Source: an uncultured bacterium (GTDB lineage: Bacteria; Actinomycetota; Coriobacteriia; Coriobacteriales; Coriobacteriaceae). From it: a stretch of DNA of 17,846 nt. The translations under genes and the position numbers were made by a program. This document shows positions 7,069-15,843 of the stretch, piece after piece. Location: assembly GCA_905215725.1 (NCBI GenBank), contig CAJMRD010000043.1, positions 1-17,846 on the forward strand. Reading direction: 5' to 3'. Each line of letters begins with the position of its first letter. The stretch's first letter is position 1. The notes under the pieces were generated by a model, which saw only the letters and a program-made list of their open reading frames with translations, did no database searches and was not told the origin of the DNA.

Positions 7069-10000
7069 ATGGAACAAGAACTCAACTTGCTACTCGTCGT
7101 CGGCGCGCCGCTTGACCCCGTTCCTTCACAGGAAAAGCTCCGGCAGCTGCTTGCGGATGCGCGTGTGGTGTGGGGCCCCAAGGCCTCGCGCGGTACGGAC
7201 CAGATTATCTACAAGCGCTTTTTGGGCGAGGTTCCCAACATGGAGAAAGCGTTTGCCGATGGCAACGAGGCCCAGGTCTCTGCCATCGCGGCGAATGCTC
7301 TCAAGGTTGTGAACGGCGCGCTCGATCCGGTACTCGAGGCGGCGGCGGAAAACAATCAGATTTCCGCCGGCCAGCTGGATCTTATCTGCAACAAGACCAA
7401 GAAGCGCATTAAGAAAACCCACTTTGGCGTCGAGTATCAGGTGGACGAGGCCCTTGTGCGCAAGCGTGCTGCCGAGCTTAAGTACACGGTTGCCGAGGGC
7501 GGTGCCACCGCATCTACCAACGACGGATCAAACGATGTCTACAAACGCTACATGGAAGATAAACTTCCTGGTTGGGCGGGCTATAAAAAGGAGACGGATC
7601 TTATTGCCCTGGGCAAAAGCGATCTGTACGACTTTGCTTGCCCAGATGGTTGTGCCGACCCTTATCGCGCCCCGAGCGCAGACCTGCTTGCGAAGGCAAA
7701 GCGGGTGGCGGGATCGTTCCGCGCCAACACGCCCGAGCAGGCGGCCGCGGCGAGCCTTGAGGCCCTATGCCGCAAGGCCTTTGGCACGGACGACGCTCGT
7801 AAAGAGTACGACGCATGCCTCAATCGCCTTAAGCTCAACCGTGTCTTTGATGAGCTCGACGAGCTCGCATCGTTCTCGGACAACAGCTTAAGGGTCGAGC
7901 AGCAACGTGCTGCCGTTGAGACCCTTGCTCCCTTTGTGGCGGACAAGACCGAGGCGCGTTCCCTGCTCGTAGGCCACTGCAAAAAGAAGGGCATTTCGCT
8001 TGAGCGAGATGCAGAGCTTGACTCGCTCGTTCAGTGCCGCTGCGGTCATATGAACGACAAGTCTGCTGCCACGTGCGGTCGCTGCGGTTTGCCGCTTATG
8101 CTCGAGTGCCCCTCGTGCCACAAGAAATACCCCAACACCAACGATCGCTGCCCCGGTTGCGGCGCGCCTTTGGGTGCGGCCATCGAGGATGCGGAGCGCC
8201 TGTGCGACGCTGCCGATAAGCTTGCGGGCTGGCTCAACTTTGAGGGTGCGAAGGCAAACCTCGCTCAGGCGCGCTCGGCGTGGCCGTCCTTGCCCCGCGT
8301 TGCCGAGGTCGACACAAAAGTCGCTCAGCTCCAGGCTGCTGCGGGCGATTTGGGCGCCAAGCTCACGTCCGCCATTGCGGAGCGTCGCTTTGCGGAGGCA
8401 GATGGACTCTTAAGGCGCGCCTTGCTCGTACCGGGCGTCGATGCTGCCTATCTAAAGGCGCGTGAGGCGGAAGTTTCTTCGGGTGTAACCGAGGCGGACG
8501 ACCTTGTGCGTCAAGCTCAGGGGACGGCAGATGCGGAGGAGGCAGCCGAGCTCTGTGAGCAGGCACTCGCTCGCTGCGCCGACCACGCCGCTGCCCGTTC
8601 GTTCCTTGCGTCGCACGCCCCGCAGTCGGTTTCCAACTTGGAGGCTCGCGGCAATGCCGAGACTTCGACCGTAAGCCTTGTCTGGCAGCCGAGCCGTTCG
8701 CGCGGTGCGCTTGTGTACGAGATCTACGTTGTCGAGGGTGACGGTTCTTCCGGCGATCAGCTCCTTGGCACGACTGACCAGCCCTCATATACCCACGAGC
8801 ATGCTCCCCAGGGGTGTGCGCTTGCATACAAGGTGGTTGTCGTACGCGTCGGTGTGCGTTCCCAGCCTGCTACGAGCGAGGTTATCGCTCTTGCGCCCGA
8901 CCTTACGGACGTGCGCTTTATGCCGGCGCATGAACAGATCGAGGTGTCTTGGAAGCCGCTGCCGTCGAGTGCGACCGTTCAGATTACGCCGCTCGATGGC
9001 GGGGACCCCATTACCGTCCCATCTGGTGGTCACTACGTTATCGGCGGCCTTACGGACGGCGTGACGTATCACTACGAGATGAGTGCTTCCTTCGATATCG
9101 TTGGCTTGGGGCGTCGCCAGACGCATCCGCAGACATTCGAGGCGACCCCGCTCGATGCTACACGCTATGTAGACGGCCTTGTCTCGCGTGCTCATAAGGG
9201 CGCGGAAGGCATCTTTGATCTTGAGTGGGAGGATGTTGGCGCCGAGGTGCGTTTCTTTGGTTCCGTGGACGCCAAATCCATTCCCCAGCCGGGATCGACG
9301 TCCGATGTGGCCTCTTTCGAGCGAGACTTTGAAGTTGTGAGTGTGAACGTTGCCGGGCCGGGCAAAGGCACGCTCACCTGGAAGAGCGATGAGGTCCTTT
9401 ACTTCTTTGCGACCACGGTTTGCGGTAGCTCCGCTATCGTGGGCGCCAAGGCTCGTGTGTCAAACGGCGGCAAGGTAAGTATCGACTCCATCGAGGAGGC
9501 AAACGGCAAGCTGCTTATCTATGTCTCGGTAAAGGATCGCGCGGTGACGGGATTTAGTGTTGCCGTGAGCGAGACGAGTTTTGTGGACGACCTTTCGGAC
9601 TCCTCGTGCCAACCGCGACCCGTGTCCAAGAAAAACTGGGAGCGCGATGGCTGCCTAACCGTACCGGCACCCGACGGACAGAGGCTTTACGTCTCGGTCT
9701 TTTCGCGTAAGGGCAGTGTGGGCAGCTTTGAGTTCTCGGATCCTGCGCAGCAGATTTTTGAACGTCGCCATGCACATGTATGCTACGAGCGCACGGATAG
9801 CAAGAAGCTCTTTGGTCCTCGGGAGTCTACGTTTACGTTTTCGGCCCAAGAGGGCGGTTCCTTCACGTTGCCCAAGACAAAGATCGCCTATTGCATCGGC
9901 AACCTGTCGCCCGCGTTATCGGTCGATTCCGTAACGCTCGAGGAGTTTGGTCCCGTCGAGGTCGATGGAACCTACAGCATCACGGTTACGTTGCCCAAGG

Positions 10001-10092
10001 CCAAGAAGATATCTATCCAGGCGTTTCCCGCTTCGGGCATTAAGTCTGTGGAGGACGCCTACATTACCTCTTCCGGTTATCTCGTTCAGTAA
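7069..10092 (+). CDS. large zinc-ribbon scaffold with C-terminal beta-sandwich (FN3-like) repeats
   Basis: The 1007-residue protein has a mostly helical N-terminal region (about 1-320) that I do not recognise. Two adjacent zinc ribbons follow (Cys323, 325, 336, 339 and Cys347, 350, 361, 364), then an Ala-rich helical repeat region (about 370-515, TPR-like in look). From about 520 to the end lies a series of beta-strand-rich modules, the first ones (about 520-608 and 610-695) resembling fibronectin type III domains. No signal peptide or membrane segment is seen, so these modules are probably cytoplasmic. The protein sits between the Hsp70-VWA gene and the second GTPase, with 11- and 12-base gaps, and no catalytic motif is visible. 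A scaffold or client-binding role in the same complex is an inference. AGGGAG at 7056-7061 supports the start. Confidence 0.85.
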   Translation: MEQELNLLLVVGAPLDPVPSQEKLRQLLADARVVWGPKASRGTDQIIYKRFLGEVPNMEKAFADGNEAQVSAIAANALKVVNGALDPVLEAAAENNQISAGQLDLICNKTKKRIKKTHFGVEYQVDEALVRKRAAELKYTVAEGGATASTNDGSNDVYKRYMEDKLPGWAGYKKETDLIALGKSDLYDFACPDGCADPYRAPSADLLAKAKRVAGSFRANTPEQAAAASLEALCRKAFGTDDARKEYDACLNRLKLNRVFDELDELASFSDNSLRVEQQRAAVETLAPFVADKTEARSLLVGHCKKKGISLERDAELDSLVQCRCGHMNDKSAATCGRCGLPLMLECPSCHKKYPNTNDRCPGCGAPLGAAIEDAERLCDAADKLAGWLNFEGAKANLAQARSAWPSLPRVAEVDTKVAQLQAAAGDLGAKLTSAIAERRFAEADGLLRRALLVPGVDAAYLKAREAEVSSGVTEADDLVRQAQGTADAEEAAELCEQALARCADHAAARSFLASHAPQSVSNLEARGNAETSTVSLVWQPSRSRGALVYEIYVVEGDGSSGDQLLGTTDQPSYTHEHAPQGCALAYKVVVVRVGVRSQPATSEVIALAPDLTDVRFMPAHEQIEVSWKPLPSSATVQITPLDGGDPITVPSGGHYVIGGLTDGVTYHYEMSASFDIVGLGRRQTHPQTFEATPLDATRYVDGLVSRAHKGAEGIFDLEWEDVGAEVRFFGSVDAKSIPQPGSTSDVASFERDFEVVSVNVAGPGKGTLTWKSDEVLYFFATTVCGSSAIVGAKARVSNGGKVSIDSIEEANGKLLIYVSVKDRAVTGFSVAVSETSFVDDLSDSSCQPRPVSKKNWERDGCLTVPAPDGQRLYVSVFSRKGSVGSFEFSDPAQQIFERRHAHVCYERTDSKKLFGPRESTFTFSAQEGGSFTLPKTKIAYCIGNLSPALSVDSVTLEEFGPVEVDGTYSITVTLPKAKKISIQAFPASGIKSVEDAYITSSGYLVQ

Positions 10093-10104
10093 AGGGTTTT
10101 CATT

Positions 10105-11400
10105 ATGGGTTTCTTTTCGTCATTATTCGGATCGGCTGCTACGCCTTCTGGCGTACCGTCCTTCTCGTCGAGCAGCATTGTGTGTCCGTTTTGCTTTGAG
10201 CAGTTCGGGGCCGATGCCGTAGAGTATCGCTGCACAAATCGCCAGTGCGACGCCGGCCCTTCGGGGTCTGCTCCCGAGGTGGACGAGAAGTACTCGACGT
10301 TTCGCGGATGGCCGCGGCCCAGACCCGTGGGACACGTCTTTAAGCCCCAAAAACAGGGCCACTTTGGTGGCGGCTCAGTGTGCTGCGACGTGTGCCACTC
10401 CAACACGCCCGTGCCCATTTGCCCTTCGTGTCACAGTCCGCTGCCGCAGTCTTCGATTGATGGCAACAACGAGATCATCGCTATCGTGGGCACGCGCGGC
10501 TCGGGCAAGAGCCATTACATTACCGTGCTTATCGACCAGCTCACGCGCCGCGTCGGGCATGTCATGGATGCCGGCGTAAACCCGTTCCTTACCATGGACG
10601 GTCTTTATAACTGCCGTGAGCTGTACCAAGAGACCAAGTACAAGCCGCTGTTCGAGGAGCAACATACGCTCGAGGCAACGTCACGTGCGCTGGGCGGTGG
10701 CGACCGCAAGGACAAGATGCCGCTCATCTACACGTGGAACTATACCGAGGCGTCTCGTGGCCGCAAAAAGGCATTTACGCTTTCGTTCTTCGACGCCGCC
10801 GGCGAAGACCTGGAGGACCCGCAGGCCGTTGCCACGGTCAACCGTTATCTGCAGCATGCGCGCGGCATCATCTTCCTTGTCGACCCGCTCCAGATTGCCG
10901 GCATTCGGGAGCAGCTCGAGGCGGCGGGCGAGACGGACCTTACGAGCAGCCTCCGCGGTGTTCAGGGTACGACAGGTTTCGAAGGCGTGCTCAGCGCCAT
11001 CACGACGCTTATCCGCACGGCACGCGGCATTCGCGAGGGGGACGCCATCGATGTTCCCGTGGCCATCGCTTTTTCTAAGTTTGACCAGCTGACGCCCATT
11101 TGCGGTGCGGCGGGTACCGTTCAGCAGCCAAGCCCGCATGCTAAGCACGGAGCCTTCGTCGAGGCGGATCAGCAGGCCGTCGATGCCGAACTGCGTGCAT
11201 TGCTCGAAAACTGGGATGAGGGCGCCATCGTCTCGAGTGTTCAGAGTAATTTCCGCGACGTTGCCTTCTTTGGCGTGTCCGCCCTGGGCCTGCATAATGC
11301 ACCGGACGAGAGCGGCTCGGTTAAGCGTCCTCGTCCGCTGCGCGTGGAGGACCCCCTGCTGTGGATTATGGCCAAGAATCACCTTATTACCAAGGAGTAG
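10105..11400 (+). CDS. zinc-ribbon GTPase, second member of the double-GTPase pair
   Basis: The 431-residue protein opens with MGFFSSLFG, a short hydrophobic tag, and two zinc ribbons (Cys27, 30, 43, 48 and Cys94, 97, 106, 109). A P-loop GTPase domain follows: GTRGSGKS (129-136, Walker A), DAAGED (230-235, switch II) and SKFD (324-327, G4 variant). A hydrophobic strand ends LVDP (258-261), as in the GTPase at 712-2250. It lacks the membrane segments of that paralogue, so it is probably soluble or peripherally bound. The gene directly precedes the GAP1-type gene with 3 bases between them, the arrangement expected if GAP1 acts on this GTPase. The match to DO-GTPase type 2 is from memory of the family and motif layout, not from a search. 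The start has a modest AGGG site at 10093-10096. Confidence 0.87.
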   Translation: MGFFSSLFGSAATPSGVPSFSSSSIVCPFCFEQFGADAVEYRCTNRQCDAGPSGSAPEVDEKYSTFRGWPRPRPVGHVFKPQKQGHFGGGSVCCDVCHSNTPVPICPSCHSPLPQSSIDGNNEIIAIVGTRGSGKSHYITVLIDQLTRRVGHVMDAGVNPFLTMDGLYNCRELYQETKYKPLFEEQHTLEATSRALGGGDRKDKMPLIYTWNYTEASRGRKKAFTLSFFDAAGEDLEDPQAVATVNRYLQHARGIIFLVDPLQIAGIREQLEAAGETDLTSSLRGVQGTTGFEGVLSAITTLIRTARGIREGDAIDVPVAIAFSKFDQLTPICGAAGTVQQPSPHAKHGAFVEADQQAVDAELRALLENWDEGAIVSSVQSNFRDVAFFGVSALGLHNAPDESGSVKRPRPLRVEDPLLWIMAKNHLITKE

Positions 11401-11403
11401 AAC

Positions 11404-14046
11404 ATGGCTGCTCACCAGATTATCTATACCTCGTGTCGCCGCGGCATAGAGGGGACCTCCGATGGCTTCCAGGTCTTCTCGTACGACGAGAAGCTTCCGT
11501 CTATTCCCGCAGCCGGTTCATCTCAGGGTTATAACGCTCTGTTTGTCGACCCTGTTCCGCACGATTTGGGCTTCTCTATCTTTGGCTATCATCCGCTCGA
11601 TGGGGACTACTGTCTATACTGCAACAACACCCGGCTGCCCCACGACTACATGGGACCGCAGGGGCGTTCGGGCAATATGTTGCGCCAGTCGTTTCTTGTT
11701 CCCTGGGCTGATATGTCGTTTGCGCCCATTGAGCTCATGGGTTCGTCTGTGCTGCGTTCGCAGATGGGGCCCGAAGTTCAGAGCGCGGAGAAGCCCGACT
11801 ATCTGCCGCGCGTAGATTTGGCCCCCGCTGGCAATATTACTTTTGATGAAGTCTGCGAATGGCTCGAGGACGAGGACATGGCGGACTCCATGGGGGAGCT
11901 GCTGGCAAAGCTCTTTGCGGCAAAGATGGGCGGCAAGCAGCTTGTTGTCGTTGCCACGGCGGAGGAGGCGGCTCAGATTATCGGAGCCATTTCTTATGCC
12001 TTGCCGCTGCGTTTGTCACGCCAAATTTCCTTTGTGCTGGGTGCCGATGACGCAACCGAGGCATCGGGCGATATCATCAACGCTTCTGCCGAGGCCATCG
12101 CGGCGGCTCCGGATTACGTGACAAGTGGTTGGATCGTCTTTGATCCGCATAACCCGGACAGCAATGGGTCCTACGCAGGTGTTGACGGATATCTGGGATT
12201 TGTCGAGCTTTCCTATTTGCTGAACCCCAAGCGCCTCGCGGATTTCTGCAGCTTTGTTCAGGAGCACACGACGGCCAAACTCATGTTGGGGGCACTGGAC
12301 GATGCCCATGATTTGTGGGTACTGCTTGGAAAGAGCGAGCCGGATGCGGACGCGGGCAGGCTTCTACGTGCACTCTCCTTTGCAGAGGCTTCGTCCGACG
12401 AGGCAACAAACGCGCAACTCACCAATCAGCTCGTAGATTCGCTTGATACGCTGGCGGATATGGGGCTTGGCGTGCTCATCCCTGTTTTGAGCTATCTGCT
12501 GCGGCGTGTAGGCGGAATGGATGCCGAGAGGCGTGAGGGCGTGTGCGCCGTCGCGGCCGCTACGGTATCGCGTCTGCTTTCCGATGCCTCGATGGCGCCG
12601 CGGGACTTCCCCAAACAGATGAGCTCGCTATGCGAATCTTGCTCACGTGCCGGTCTCGACCTTTTGGCAATTCTTCAGCGCGGCGGCGATTCTTCGTGGC
12701 TGTTTGCGCCGGGCGAGGTATCGGACGTTCAAAAGATTATCGATTTGCTGGATCTGTTCTCTAAATCTGCTGCGGCTCGCAAGTGTACGCTGGAGGAAGC
12801 TGGTCCCGACGGCGAGCTTGGACGCTTTGCCGCTGGGGCCTTGCAAGCAGCCTTTGCTCTTGATCGCGTGAAGCTATCGACGGCTGTGATTGCCTATGTC
12901 AACGGGTTCACCCATTCGCTTGATGTTTACGAATCTGCCGTCGAGGCGGCGGTGACGGCGGTGTGCGCTGTTGCCCCGAAGGAGATTGACGGCATTTGGG
13001 GGGTCATCGCTGCTCGCGCTCCGTATGCCAAGGTTGGAGAACTTCCGCGTGGTCTTGTGTGGCTGAGCGACCATGGACGCGAACAAGACATGGGAACCAT
13101 GTTCTCGTTTGGCTTGGGCCACGTCGAGAGCGTAGAGGCTGCGTCGGATCTGTATAAAATCTGCTGTAGGGAAGGATTCCGTACTCATAAGGCGCTTGCC
13201 ATAGGTTATACCGATGCTACGTCCCTATATGTTGCTTACCTGTTGAGCTGTCGCAGCGAAAAAGCGACCTCAATACTTCGTGAGCTTGTTGAATCGCTTG
13301 CCAAGGCGGCTCCCAGTAACAAGTTGGTGTGTTGCCCGCCCATGGTAAAAACGATGGGCACTGCTTCGCATGGCCTTACGGATGGAATCGATCCTTTGAA
13401 TCCCTCAAAAGAAGATCTTAGGACGTTGCGCGCTCTTTATGGCTATTCCCGGGCTGCGAATGCGGCGGTGCTTGGTCGCCAGGGCATGCTCGCACTGTCA
13501 CTTGCGGAGTTGGGGAGGGCTTCTCGGGCGAGCGCGGATTTCAGGGCATATCAGGGAATCCCAGATATCCTAAAAAGCTACCGTGGGGCTGTCGATTTTT
13601 CCGACGTTGAGGGCCGTGATCGAGATAGGATCTGCGACGCTTTCGCCCAGGGTGTTTTGGGGTGTTGCAAGGACCTTGGCGATTTTGCCTTTGCCATGGC
13701 TGCAATGTCGGCCACTTGCTGGCTGCCTGCCTTCGAGGCCTGCGCTCAGCTTGCTTTAAAGTATTCGCGCGGCAGACAGGGATCGTTTGATCGCTTGGCA
13801 CTGGTTCTTTCGTACCTAGCGGTTTACGGAGTGAATCGCGAAGACATGCACGCCGCTATGGGCAAGGTCCTTCCCAAAGTTAAGCTCGAGAACCATGGCG
13901 CCCTTAAACACGAATGCGCCCGTTACTGCGGGCCTCGCGCGCTCGAGGCACTGGGAATTACGGCTCCTGCCGATGTTGCGCAACAGATTGACGCGATTCT
14001 CGCTGACAATGTCAAAAAGGGCGGGTTGCCGTTCTTTAGAAAGTAG
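11404..14046 (+). CDS. GTPase-associated protein 1 (GAP1-N2 type)
   Basis: The 880-residue protein begins with a segment typical of GAP1 N-terminal domains: an I-Y-T-S start, a Gly-rich turn and a G-F-Q-V-F-S strand (6-26). Further on are a CLYCNNTRLPHDYMGPQGR-like stretch (70-88) and a second conserved block around 168-213 (GGKQLVVVATAEEAAQII, then LPLRLSRQISFVLG). The remainder (about 290-870) is helical and poorly conserved, like the C-terminal part of GAP1 proteins. GAP1 genes accompany DO-GTPases in predicted NTP-dependent conflict systems and are thought to bind the GTPases; no biochemical activity can be read from the sequence. AAGGAG at 11392-11397 lies inside the end of the upstream GTPase gene, so the two are probably translationally coupled. 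The length is usual for the family. Confidence 0.85.
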   Translation: MAAHQIIYTSCRRGIEGTSDGFQVFSYDEKLPSIPAAGSSQGYNALFVDPVPHDLGFSIFGYHPLDGDYCLYCNNTRLPHDYMGPQGRSGNMLRQSFLVPWADMSFAPIELMGSSVLRSQMGPEVQSAEKPDYLPRVDLAPAGNITFDEVCEWLEDEDMADSMGELLAKLFAAKMGGKQLVVVATAEEAAQIIGAISYALPLRLSRQISFVLGADDATEASGDIINASAEAIAAAPDYVTSGWIVFDPHNPDSNGSYAGVDGYLGFVELSYLLNPKRLADFCSFVQEHTTAKLMLGALDDAHDLWVLLGKSEPDADAGRLLRALSFAEASSDEATNAQLTNQLVDSLDTLADMGLGVLIPVLSYLLRRVGGMDAERREGVCAVAAATVSRLLSDASMAPRDFPKQMSSLCESCSRAGLDLLAILQRGGDSSWLFAPGEVSDVQKIIDLLDLFSKSAAARKCTLEEAGPDGELGRFAAGALQAAFALDRVKLSTAVIAYVNGFTHSLDVYESAVEAAVTAVCAVAPKEIDGIWGVIAARAPYAKVGELPRGLVWLSDHGREQDMGTMFSFGLGHVESVEAASDLYKICCREGFRTHKALAIGYTDATSLYVAYLLSCRSEKATSILRELVESLAKAAPSNKLVCCPPMVKTMGTASHGLTDGIDPLNPSKEDLRTLRALYGYSRAANAAVLGRQGMLALSLAELGRASRASADFRAYQGIPDILKSYRGAVDFSDVEGRDRDRICDAFAQGVLGCCKDLGDFAFAMAAMSATCWLPAFEACAQLALKYSRGRQGSFDRLALVLSYLAVYGVNREDMHAAMGKVLPKVKLENHGALKHECARYCGPRALEALGITAPADVAQQIDAILADNVKKGGLPFFRK

Positions 14047-14073
14047 GTAAGTTTAAGCAGACGGGTGATGACC

Positions 14074-14475
14074 ATGGGGTTGTTTAATAAGGTTTCTGGG
14101 TTGGCAAAGGGCGCTTACGGTAAGGCGGCAGGCTATTCCGATGCCGACGAGTCGTTTATCGGCGCTGATGTCGATGGCATGATTTGCCATATGGGTCTTT
14201 ATCCCAAATACATTAGGCTCCGCACTAGGGAGCCGCGCACCGAGCAGATTAAACGTGCCATGGAAGATCCTATTTCTGCCTTAGTTGGCCCGGCTCAAGA
14301 GGTCGAGCGCATCATCCGCGTGGACGGCCACGTTCGAGATTTTGAGCGTTGGACCGAATTTGGCAAGCGTTGCTATACGCTCAAGATCATGGGCACCAGA
14401 AAGCTTGTTCGCATTCGGTTGGTTCCGGCAGACGGCCAGCGCTTTGAGAACTACGTGATGAGTCATTGGATGTAA
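14074..14475 (+). CDS. small uncharacterised protein with MGLF N-terminus
   Basis: The 133-residue product is not recognised. It starts MGLFNKVSGL, shared in style with two other proteins of the operon, then a Gly/Ala-rich amphipathic stretch (to about 22). A predicted alpha/beta domain follows (about 33-133), with alternating strands near 77-84, 99-106 and 110-117. It has no membrane segment and no metal-binding cluster. Earlier in-frame starts exist at GTG 14065 and ATG 14068. I chose ATG 14074 because GGGTGA (14063-14068) sits at a workable distance and because the MGLF opening recurs at 14858. The gene lies 27 bases after the GAP1 gene, so it probably belongs to the same transcript. A small PH-like fold is possible but not supported by any specific motif. 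Confidence 0.7.
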   Translation: MGLFNKVSGLAKGAYGKAAGYSDADESFIGADVDGMICHMGLYPKYIRLRTREPRTEQIKRAMEDPISALVGPAQEVERIIRVDGHVRDFERWTEFGKRCYTLKIMGTRKLVRIRLVPADGQRFENYVMSHWM

Positions 14476-14520
14476 CGAGGACGGCGGGTTGCTCGTTCTG
14501 ATAGGAAGAAGGTAAGAAGA

Positions 14521-14799
14521 ATGGCAGGAAGCGGTTCTTGGCGTCCTCAATATGATTCGAGAAGGCAAAAGGGAGGACGTGGCACATACTCGCCGAGCAA
14601 GATGTCCTTTTCTGAGCACAGGAGGCGTGGGCCTTCTGTTTACTTTGCCGCCAACTGGGTGCTCATTGGCGTCGTGGGGGCTTTGGCAATGCTGCTCATC
14701 GGCCTTACGGCGCTCATCCGAGGCAACTGGGAAGGCTTTCTGTTTGCCCTAGTGGCAGCGTTTATTTGCTACAAGCTGTTTTTCCATAAGCGCTCGTAG
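14521..14799 (+). CDS. small membrane protein with basic N-terminal tail
   Basis: The 92-residue product has a basic, Ser/Gly/Arg-rich N-terminal tail (1-38, with RRR at 34-36). Two hydrophobic helices follow (about 43-65 and 70-88), then a basic end (HKRS). The positive tails at both ends suggest that both termini face the cytoplasm. AGAAGG at 14507-14512 is well placed for the ATG at 14521. The gene is in the same direction as its neighbours, 45 bases downstream of the previous one. It resembles the peptide at 512-706 in topology, though not obviously in sequence. The operon thus brackets its soluble components with small membrane proteins, which may anchor the complex. No known family is recognised. 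Confidence 0.72.
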   Translation: MAGSGSWRPQYDSRRQKGGRGTYSPSKMSFSEHRRRGPSVYFAANWVLIGVVGALAMLLIGLTALIRGNWEGFLFALVAAFICYKLFFHKRS

Positions 14800-14857
14800 G
14801 GGAGCGATGGGATTTAGTTTCCCTGTATGCAACTACTAATCAAAATAGGAGAATACC

Positions 14858-15691
14858 ATGGGACTGTTTGGCTCTTTTGTTCAAGCATTTAAAGACGGAT
14901 ACAACGGCGTAGACGAAGAGCAGGACACTGCGCCTTCCACTAAGGAAAATACTGCTCAAAAACCCGTACCCGCAAAGGAGACTGCCCCTGCTCAAAAGCA
15001 GGCTGCCTCCGAGGAGCCAAAGTTCTGCGGCGCATGCGGCGCCTCCCTCGAGCCGGGTACCAAGTTCTGCCCCAAGTGCGGAGAACCGGTGATGGGCGTT
15101 GCGCCGGAGCATCAGGCCGTTCCGGTCGAACCTCCGCATCTTATGCCGACTGATACATGGCAAGCGTATGTGGATACGGGCTGCAACGAGATGTCCTTGC
15201 TCGAAGGGGCCGCGGCTTACCAAAGGGTCACACATGCCGATCCTGTTTTTGGAACTGAAGAGGTTGATTCTTATTTCCTATTTCGTGGCAATGAGGTGGA
15301 TATTCAACAGGTTGCTGAATATATCAAAAAGTATTCTGAACAGGCTTTTGGGGATAAGCTCATTGTTAATGTAGACATGTTGCCCGCAGATAATCGACAG
15401 GTGATACGTATCTATTCTGCTGAGGTGGGGAGGCGCATGGAAAAAATGAGGTATCTCACGCTCTTACAAGAAAACGTGAGAGATGGTGCCGTTTATTACG
15501 CGTATATGGTTGACAATGTTTACGAGCTGGTGGCCAAGGACAAGGCTGGTGTCACCTTGTCCAACGACGAGAAAGAGGTAGTTGACGCGTTTATCGCCCT
15601 TCTCGGCACTTTTATCGATTTTCATACAGCTGCAATCATGGCGGTTCTCTCGACTTTTGCTACTTTGAACGATATCCTAATGAATGGCTAA
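14858..15691 (+). CDS. zinc-ribbon protein with unrecognised C-terminal domain
   Basis: The 277-residue product begins MGLFGSFVQAF, a short amphipathic opening. A charged, Lys/Glu/Ala/Pro-rich linker follows (15-55), then a zinc ribbon (Cys57, Cys60, Cys71, Cys74) and an alpha/beta domain (about 96-277) that I do not recognise. The domain has a hydrophobic strand around 166-173 and long helices near its end (240-275). AGGAG at 14847-14851 sets the start, six bases before the ATG. DNA of the C-terminal part, especially 15240-15440, is clearly richer in A and T than the ribbon half, which suggests a different history for that domain. This is the last + strand gene before two hairpins, so it probably ends the operon. 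A role as an adaptor or sensor linked through its zinc ribbon is only an inference. Confidence 0.8.
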   Translation: MGLFGSFVQAFKDGYNGVDEEQDTAPSTKENTAQKPVPAKETAPAQKQAASEEPKFCGACGASLEPGTKFCPKCGEPVMGVAPEHQAVPVEPPHLMPTDTWQAYVDTGCNEMSLLEGAAAYQRVTHADPVFGTEEVDSYFLFRGNEVDIQQVAEYIKKYSEQAFGDKLIVNVDMLPADNRQVIRIYSAEVGRRMEKMRYLTLLQENVRDGAVYYAYMVDNVYELVAKDKAGVTLSNDEKEVVDAFIALLGTFIDFHTAAIMAVLSTFATLNDILMNG

Positions 15692-15769
15692 GCTAACTTT
15701 GAGGGCTCCAAGGTGTAAAAAGACTCGCCAATTCTTGTGTTGATCAACTGTAAGCACGCAAGCTATATC
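15692..15769 (+). other. operon 3' trailer, no gene seen
   Basis: This short stretch follows the last + strand stop codon and precedes a strong hairpin. No convincing small gene, with both a ribosome binding site and coding bias, is visible. An A-run near 15717-15721 has no stem before it. Confidence 0.5.
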
Positions 15770-15816
15770 ATCCGTCCTCATTTCTTGCTTAAGGAAATGA
15801 GGGCGGATTTGTTGTT
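15770..15816 (+). terminator. probable intrinsic terminator of the + strand operon
   Basis: A 15-base-pair stem with one G-U pair is formed by 15770-15784 and 15794-15808, around a 9-base loop. TTTGTTGTT-like bases follow. This fits a Rho-independent terminator about 80 bases after the final stop codon of the long operon. The tail is not a pure T-run, so efficiency is uncertain. Confidence 0.7.
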
Positions 15817-15843
15817 AGGGCCAGAGGTTCATCTTGTTATAAG

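Noticed and set aside
7069..8030. A J-domain in the N-terminus of the 1007-residue protein
   Set aside because: It would suit the Hsp70 context, but no HPD motif is present in this region.
14065..14073. GTG 14065 or ATG 14068 as the start of the small gene after GAP1
   Set aside because: ATG 14074 has a better spaced Shine-Dalgarno-like site and gives the MGLF opening seen in other proteins of the operon.
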